From Omphiscola glabra (lineage: Eukaryota > Mollusca > Gastropoda > Lymnaeidae), in contig OZ024811.1 in NCBI GenBank assembly GCA_964017045.1, positions 13,049,818 to 13,113,817 of the forward strand: a DNA stretch of 64,000 nt, given 5' to 3'. This document shows, one piece after another, positions 58,176-64,000 of this stretch. The notes under the pieces were generated by a model. It was given only the letters and a program-made list of their open reading frames with translations. It was not told the DNA's origin and did no database searches. Each line of letters begins with the position of its first letter. Position 1 is the first letter of the stretch. The position numbers were made by a program, and so were the translations under genes.

Positions 58176-61100
58176 AAAAATGTGTCTTAAAATGGTCAGT
58201 GAATTAATCGCCCAAGACTCCGTGGCGGCTTGTGATTGGCCTGATTCCGGTTTCTCCAATGGGAAGAGATCCTTCCGCATATGTGGGTTTTTTTTAATAT
58301 CACCCATAATAAAGCACTATGTATATGTGTGCATAGCTTTAACGATTTGCCCGAATTGGCGCGCAAAATACAATTGCCAGAAGCTAGTCGCTGTTTGGGA
58401 TGCTTATACAGTGCGTTAATTGAATGCGTGTTTTGTCAAGTCACTTTAGCAGATGGGAGGTTCACGCATCACCACCAACGCGGAAGTTTTGGAGGGTTAT
58501 TTCTAAGTATTATGGCAATCCATTTACAATGATCTTTATGCGTATAAATTTTCTGGTAGTGCCCGGGGGTTTTGAGATCTCGCCCCACGAGTATTTACGC
58601 CACTGGCACGCGTCTAGGAAACCAGCAAGACAGTGTCGTGCGCCCGCACTGTGTGCAGACTGTAAAGGATCGCTCTGTTAAAGATACAATTACGATGTGA
58701 GAACCTTTAATCTGACCGTCGCCAGGTCCGTATTATATGCAAGAATAGAGTTGACATAAAACTCACAAAATTGCGGCTCAACCACACACACACACACTTT
58801 CAAAGACACATTACAGCCACACATACGATCAAAACCACACGTACTGTAACGTCAACATCGTTAAGCGAATGCAGAGCTATTTACGCGAAAACTAGGATCT
58901 CTTAAAACATAAATTTATTTGTCATTATTATTAATTTTCTTCAATTCTTCTTTCTTCATGTAAGGTCGAAAGTTTAAAACCGTCAAGTAGTCCAGTACCT
59001 AGACAAACAGATCTAAGACCTTTTGGAACGACAGGTGTCTTTACCATACGTACATCTTACCGTGCGTCTCGTGGGAAATATTCAAATTCTCACACAAGGA
59101 GGCGAGAACGCCAATAGGGCGGTTCATTTTTCACTAAGATATCCAGCGCGCAATTTTTATTCATTTCATTTGCTCGCTATTTTGTACTCGATACTGTAAG
59201 ATCATAATTCGTCTTTCCTTTCTTTTTTTTTTTTGGCCTGTCGCTGGTACCAGCAGTCACGTATCGTTGAATAGTTTTGTACTCGATACCTTATTGAGAG
59301 CACAACGTAAGTACTAAGCAGCTGCACTCGTTCTCTGAATGGGTGACAACCATCAAATAGTCCACTGACTAATTATTTTTTTTTCAACTTTTTTTTCCCC
59401 TTAAAAGGGATTTTTATTTAAAATTGTTCCGTTCACTTCTTAAAATTTAAAAAGAAAATTATGACCAGGAGTTGGGTTACAGCCCCCCGCCCCACCCTTC
59501 CATCTCTAGTCCCAATCATTCCCCACCCCCCTTTTCAGCCAGATTACAGAGTGGCAAGAATGAAAAGAGATGATGAGAGAAGGAAAAAAATGTGTGTGTG
59601 TGTGGGGGGGGGGGGTGTAGCATTAATTGCTATACCCAGGGTATTGAATTCTCCCCATAACGTAGATCTGTTTTCACTTTCTCCGCCCCTGTTCCTCTCT
59701 CTCTCTCTCCCTGGACCCCGGGGCCCGATGGTGACTATTATCACGGCCGGGACTATGCACGCGGTCTGGGGGGGGGGGGGGTCGGGAGTGGGGCGCTGCT
59801 GTTGACTCTCCATGAGAGACAGAACAGAAAGTCGAAGTAGGGTGGATCTAGGGTGGATCACAGGAGGAGGGGGGGTGAGGGAGTGAGGTGATTACAGGAT
59901 TATGTCTTTGTTGTTTTGCCGTGTTGACTCTGCATGACAAAGAATGGCGGCCACCCTTTGACCTACTTCCGTGCATTTTGTAAACACCGCGGGACAATAG
60001 TGACTCGTGATGACGTCACTGGCCTGGTGCGGTCTGAGGACAGAGAAAGAGGGGCCTTGACCGACTGAGGGACCATGCGAGGGGGGGGGGAGAAGCAGGG
60101 TAGGCGGTGGGGGGGGGCTGTGACCTAAGCGCCATGGCTAAGACGTGATAGTAACAGAGTAGCAGCGGACGTGTGTGCATGTGGTGAGCTGCTGGCTGCG
60201 ACGTACTGGATGCCGGCCATGCTTGTCATGGTTCTGTGCTCCTTAAACGACGAGCACAATGACGGACTTATTTTAAAATAATAACATCTGAGCCTCGATG
60301 GAGAAGAGGGTCAAAACTAGAAAAGTCGATAATACTCAATTATGAAGTAATATTAATATTGGGGGGGGGGGGGAGAGAGGATAGGGGGGAGGGGAGGGGG
60401 AAACTAATCGCTTCTATTATGTAACTGTGAGATCTTATGGCAATTTGTATTTAATTATTTTCTCTTTTACATTATCTTCCTTCAATGTGTGTCTTCTATC
60501 TAATTCTGCTGCAGCGATAATGAAAAAAAATATCTTAACCTGTTTCTAAATCGTAAAGTCAGTCTCCCATGAAAATGTGCAACAGAAAAAAAAAAGGGGG
60601 GGGGGGTCAAAGGAGATGACAAATCACTCATTCATACCATTAAAAGCTTGGCTTGATGAGAGTCGACGATCATAGTTTGTAAGCCTTAGATAACGCGCTG
60701 ATGTATTTTAAATGGCTGCAATGAGGAGGACTAATTGAAGGGGGAAATGAAAGTCACAGCACCACAAACGGTTTAAGTCAGAGTGTATTTACCACGATGT
60801 TGGATCAGAGTTGCGATCTCGGAGACATATTGATAGCAACTATTTACACGTGAATGAAAAAAAAAAAAAAACAGGTCAAAGGTCGCTGCATGGAGCGTTC
60901 AACGACGATTCTCAAACTCATTTTTTTTTTTTAAAGTTCGACGGAAATTCTATTCAAAATGAGTTTAATGAAAATGTTTAGATTGCGTACGTATCAATTA
61001 AATAGTATGTGCCCATTTGTTACATCGTTTTATTGTGCAAAAATATGTTTCGACCCCTGACGTTTGGAAGAAGACTTGCCAAACAAAATCCAACAAACTA

Positions 61101-61364
61101 ATTAATAGTTAGAGAGCGCCGTTTTTCAGACATTTGATGGGTTAAACAAGATAGATATAGCGATTTTCAAAGTGTTGGTATGTAAACAGTTTTTGTATAT
61201 TTCAGAACCCAGTTTGAAAAGATGTCAATGTTAATAAAAAAAATACATATTTTCTAATAACAATACTAGGACAACAACTAAACCCGTGCAAATGCTAACA
61301 AAACGATTAAAATAGATCTTCTAGGGCCAACGTTTTTTTAATATCTAGCAATCTAAATATGTGG
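58176..61364. other. Non-coding interval
   Basis: 58180-58690 is unique and GC-balanced but lacks a convincing frame. G runs lie at 59605-59614, 59768-59780, 60082-60090 and 60361-60372. No gene, RNA or transposon was recognised. Confidence 0.45.
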
Positions 61365-61690
61365 AATAGAGAGAGATGTGGAGACCAGAGGGATATGTTG
61401 GAAGTGGCGATGTTGAGACCAGAGGGAGATGTTGGAAGTGGCGATGTTGAGACCAGAGGGATATGTTGAAGGTGGCGATGTTGAGAAGAGATGTAGATGT
61501 TGGATGTTGTGATTATGAGACCAGAGGAAGATGTTGGATAGGGCGATGTTGAGACGACCAGATAGAGATGTTGGATAGGGCGATGTTGAGACGAACAGAT
61601 GGATATGTTGGATGTGGGGACGATGAGACCAGAGGAAGATGCTTGACGTGATGTCGAGACAAGAGGAAGAAGTTGGGTGTGATATTGAGA
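61365..61690. repeat. ~34-bp minisatellite, about 9 copies
   Basis: The unit contains GAGACCAGAGGGATATGTTG and 'gaagtggcgatgtt'. The first three or four copies are close. The rest are degraded with indels. Confidence 0.9.
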
Positions 61691-62716
61691 AAAAAAAGGG
61701 GCGGGTTGGGTCGATTGGTTGGTGTAGTTAATGTCTAAAAACATCAATGCCAATTATACCGATTATCATCTAATCGTGCTCTGATTGTCGTCCCGTCTAA
61801 TTATCGCCGCCTCGTCCTTTTTTGGAGCCGCCTCTAGCTTTTTTAACAAATCATTTCACTGGTGATGTCCATGGTGATGTCCCCGCGGATGTCCCTAGTG
61901 GAACTATACGACAACTACAACCCTTCATTTCCGCCACCCCCACTCCCCACGCCCTCAGGACCACTGTGGTCCCAGTAAAAGGGGTATTTCAACTCACCAA
62001 AGCAGAACCGCTCGCCTTTTACAGCAAAGCTTTCATTGCTATCAGTCACACAGACAGAACCGCTAACTCGGTGAAAACATCGGCCAACTTGTACAACACA
62101 GAGGACTTTACCTGTTGAACATATCTACTAACTCCGAAAATCTCGACCAAGTAAAAACGTATAAAGTTTAAAAAAACAAAAACAAACAAACAAACAAGCA
62201 ATAAATACATTTAAAGACAAACACTCCAGGCGGGCGCAGCCGCGCACAGCTTGTCGGCCAGTGTGAAATGGAAAGTGGCCCCGGGAAGCAGGCAAATTTA
62301 TCCCGTTGTAGCCAAGATAAATGCTTTGTTGTATCTATCTATTTGACAAGTTTATTGGCCGCATGGTGAAATGGGCCGCCGAGGGGGAGAAAAGTTTATC
62401 TCAGCGCTAAGCAGTCTGTCAGCCACTCCAGGGTTGTCTGCACCCCCCCCCCTCCTCCTCGTCCCCCAAAATGGGATGGACATTTACAACTTGAAAAAGA
62501 AAAACAAAAGTTTGAAATGCTGGACATAGGAGACTTTTGGTCTATGAGAGCTATTTGAGAACCGCTGGATTGATTATTTTATTAAATGATTATTACAATC
62601 ATGCACCTCTGATTAATAAATAGTGAACATTTCAATCCAGTTTTCAATTACGGACTACGACTACACCCATGCAAACCCCCCCCCCCCACAAAAAAAGAAA
62701 GAAAAACAACATACAA
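61691..62716. other. Unique non-coding interval
   Basis: The most complex, non-repetitive part is 62225-62440 (listed separately). A 98-codon plus frame at 61822-62118 has no domain. Confidence 0.45.
62225..62440. promoter_or_regulatory. Candidate cis-regulatory block
   Basis: A GC-balanced, unique stretch with 'gccaagataaatgctttgtt' (GATA and SOX-like TTTGTT cores), 'gacaagtttattggccgc' and 'ttatctcagcgctaagcag'. It lacks homopolymers and repeats, unlike its flanks. Regulatory function is an inference from texture and possible linkage to the zinc-finger gene. Confidence 0.25.
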
Positions 62717-63122
62717 AATGAAAAAAACCCAAACAACAAACCCAAACAACAAACCCAAACAACAAACCCAAACAACAAACCCAAACAACAAACCCAAACA
62801 ACAAACCCAAACAACAAACCCAAACAACAAACCTAAACAGCAAGCACAAACGACAAACACAAGCAACAAACTCAAATTACAAACCCAAACAACAAACCCA
62901 AACAAAAAAACCAAACATCAGACCCAAACAACAAACCCAAAAAACAAACACAAACAAAAACACAAACAGCAAGCACAAACGACAAACACAAGCAACAAAC
63001 TCAAATTACAAACCCAAACAACAAACCCAAACAAAAAAACCAAACATCAGACCCAAACAACAAACCCAAAAAACAAACACAAACAAAAACACAAACAAAA
63101 AACACAAACAAACAAAAACCCC
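62717..63122. repeat. 13-bp minisatellite (AACAAACCCAAAC)n with a 129-bp block duplication
   Basis: About nine near-perfect 13-bp copies at 62725-62835 are followed by a diverged 129-bp block beginning near 62836 ('cagcaagcacaaacgac') that is repeated almost exactly from about 62965. One plus frame stays open throughout as a Gln/Asn/Lys/Thr repeat. Confidence 0.94.
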
Positions 63123-64000
63123 TAACAACAAACACAAATTTAAAAAAAAAAAAACAACACATAATCATCTTAAAGTAGTACGTTTGCTATATCATTGAAA
63201 CCGCTTTGAATATTAGCAATACCAGTTTTGAAATGTATGGTTTTCAGGTGGACAGTGATGATCGCTTTCATTTTAAAATGTGTTTTTTTTTGTTTTTTTC
63301 AATGTTGGTTTGGACACGACGTTTTTACAATTTATTTTAATTTCAATCGACGCCATCTCACTGCACTGTACTGAAGAAAAAAAATATATATATATATATA
63401 TTGCAATAATTGCATTCGTATGAGCCATGCGCCATTTGTACATCTGGACATTGCATTTTGACAGATCCTTTATTGACGACGAACCTTGCCATATTTAAAT
63501 AGTAATCATAAATAATTATAATATTATTTTTCGGAAGGTTTTATTGTGGTTGGAAATTGTAACTTAAATGATTCCTATAGATATAATTGATGGGTCTTTT
63601 TTGTTTTTTCTTCTTTTTTTTCATCTTTTTTTTTCTTTTTTTTTTTTCATTTTTTTTTTTTTTCATCTTTTCTTTTTTATTATTTTTTTTCTTCTTTTTT
63701 TTATGGAAAAGTTGCATATTTAAAATAAAAAAAAAAAAATTCGATCACATTTTTTATTTAGAGCAAACCCTAAATCAATGTAAAATTTAAAAAAAAAATA
63801 ATTAATAGTTCATTTTTATAACATAAGGAGTGTTTAAAAAAAAACAAAAATAAAAACAAAGAAAACAGCTGACAGCGATGTCTCCCCTGTGGTCTTTTGT
63901 GCGTGCATGACACCGGTAAGACGTGTCTGATAAATTTAGAGACGCGTGCCCACATTTCTTTCTCTAATATATATATATATATACTTGATGAAATCTATAC
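63123..64000. other. AT-rich end of window
   Basis: Contains (TA)n near 63386-63402, a very T-rich block at 63596-63705, and A runs at 63727-63740 and 63836-63860. No gene is visible. Confidence 0.5.

Noticed and set aside
61822..62118. 98-codon plus-strand frame
   Set aside because: Composition is plausible but there is no domain, and it ends in unique non-coding DNA without a poly(A) signal nearby.

Overview
The window looks like a gene-poor stretch of an invertebrate animal nuclear genome, most likely a lophotrochozoan and perhaps a gastropod mollusc. The taxon is an inference from texture: one intron-split C2H2 zinc-finger gene, about 10 kb of minisatellites, small non-autonomous DNA transposons, a dead non-LTR retrotransposon tail, and very many long G or C homopolymers. 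No operons, ribosome binding sites, tRNA, rRNA, CRISPR or viral genes were recognised.

The only gene I can support is on the minus strand at the left end. A large exon (2386-3977) encodes a low-complexity, Ser/Asn/Gly-rich regulatory protein and the first half of a C2H2 finger. A GT-AG intron (1700-2385) follows. A 150-nt exon (1550-1699) then completes finger 1, gives a TGEKPF linker and a whole second finger, and ends at a probable donor. Any further 3' exons lie beyond base 1. The 5' end of the large exon directly follows a strong splice acceptor, so the first exon(s) and promoter lie somewhere to the right, possibly outside the window. The first 140 bases of that exon read as convincing protein only if the frame changes three times, two of them at homopolymers. 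This suggests base-level assembly errors or a decayed allele.

The remaining 60 kb (3978-64000) is therefore either the 5' intron of this gene or upstream intergenic DNA. It holds more than 20 separate minisatellite arrays with periods of 13 to about 60 bp. The largest are a 23-bp array at 16.8-17.8 kb, a 35-bp array at 18.2-18.9 kb, a 27-bp array at 19.2-20.4 kb, a 36-bp array at 22.4-23.3 kb, 22- and 27-bp arrays at 28.5-30.0 kb, and a 26-bp array at 38.6-39.7 kb. Between them sit hAT-like MITEs, several with visible 8-bp target duplications, a near-palindromic MITE with a 9-bp duplication, a long-TIR element, a non-LTR reverse-transcriptase tail with poly(A), and long CT, GA, GGAT and AT tracts. 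Long open frames in this region are almost all by-products of repeat periodicity.

The observations most worth follow-up are the frame-shifted zinc-finger exon, a 27-bp hairpin at 22209-22267 whose only imperfections are G-U wobbles on one strand, the 27-bp minisatellite apparently lodged inside a transposon, the higher-order pattern in the 23-bp array, and several non-repetitive AT-hook/homeobox-site-rich blocks that could be cis-regulatory elements of the zinc-finger gene. I found no convincing new multi-gene system.
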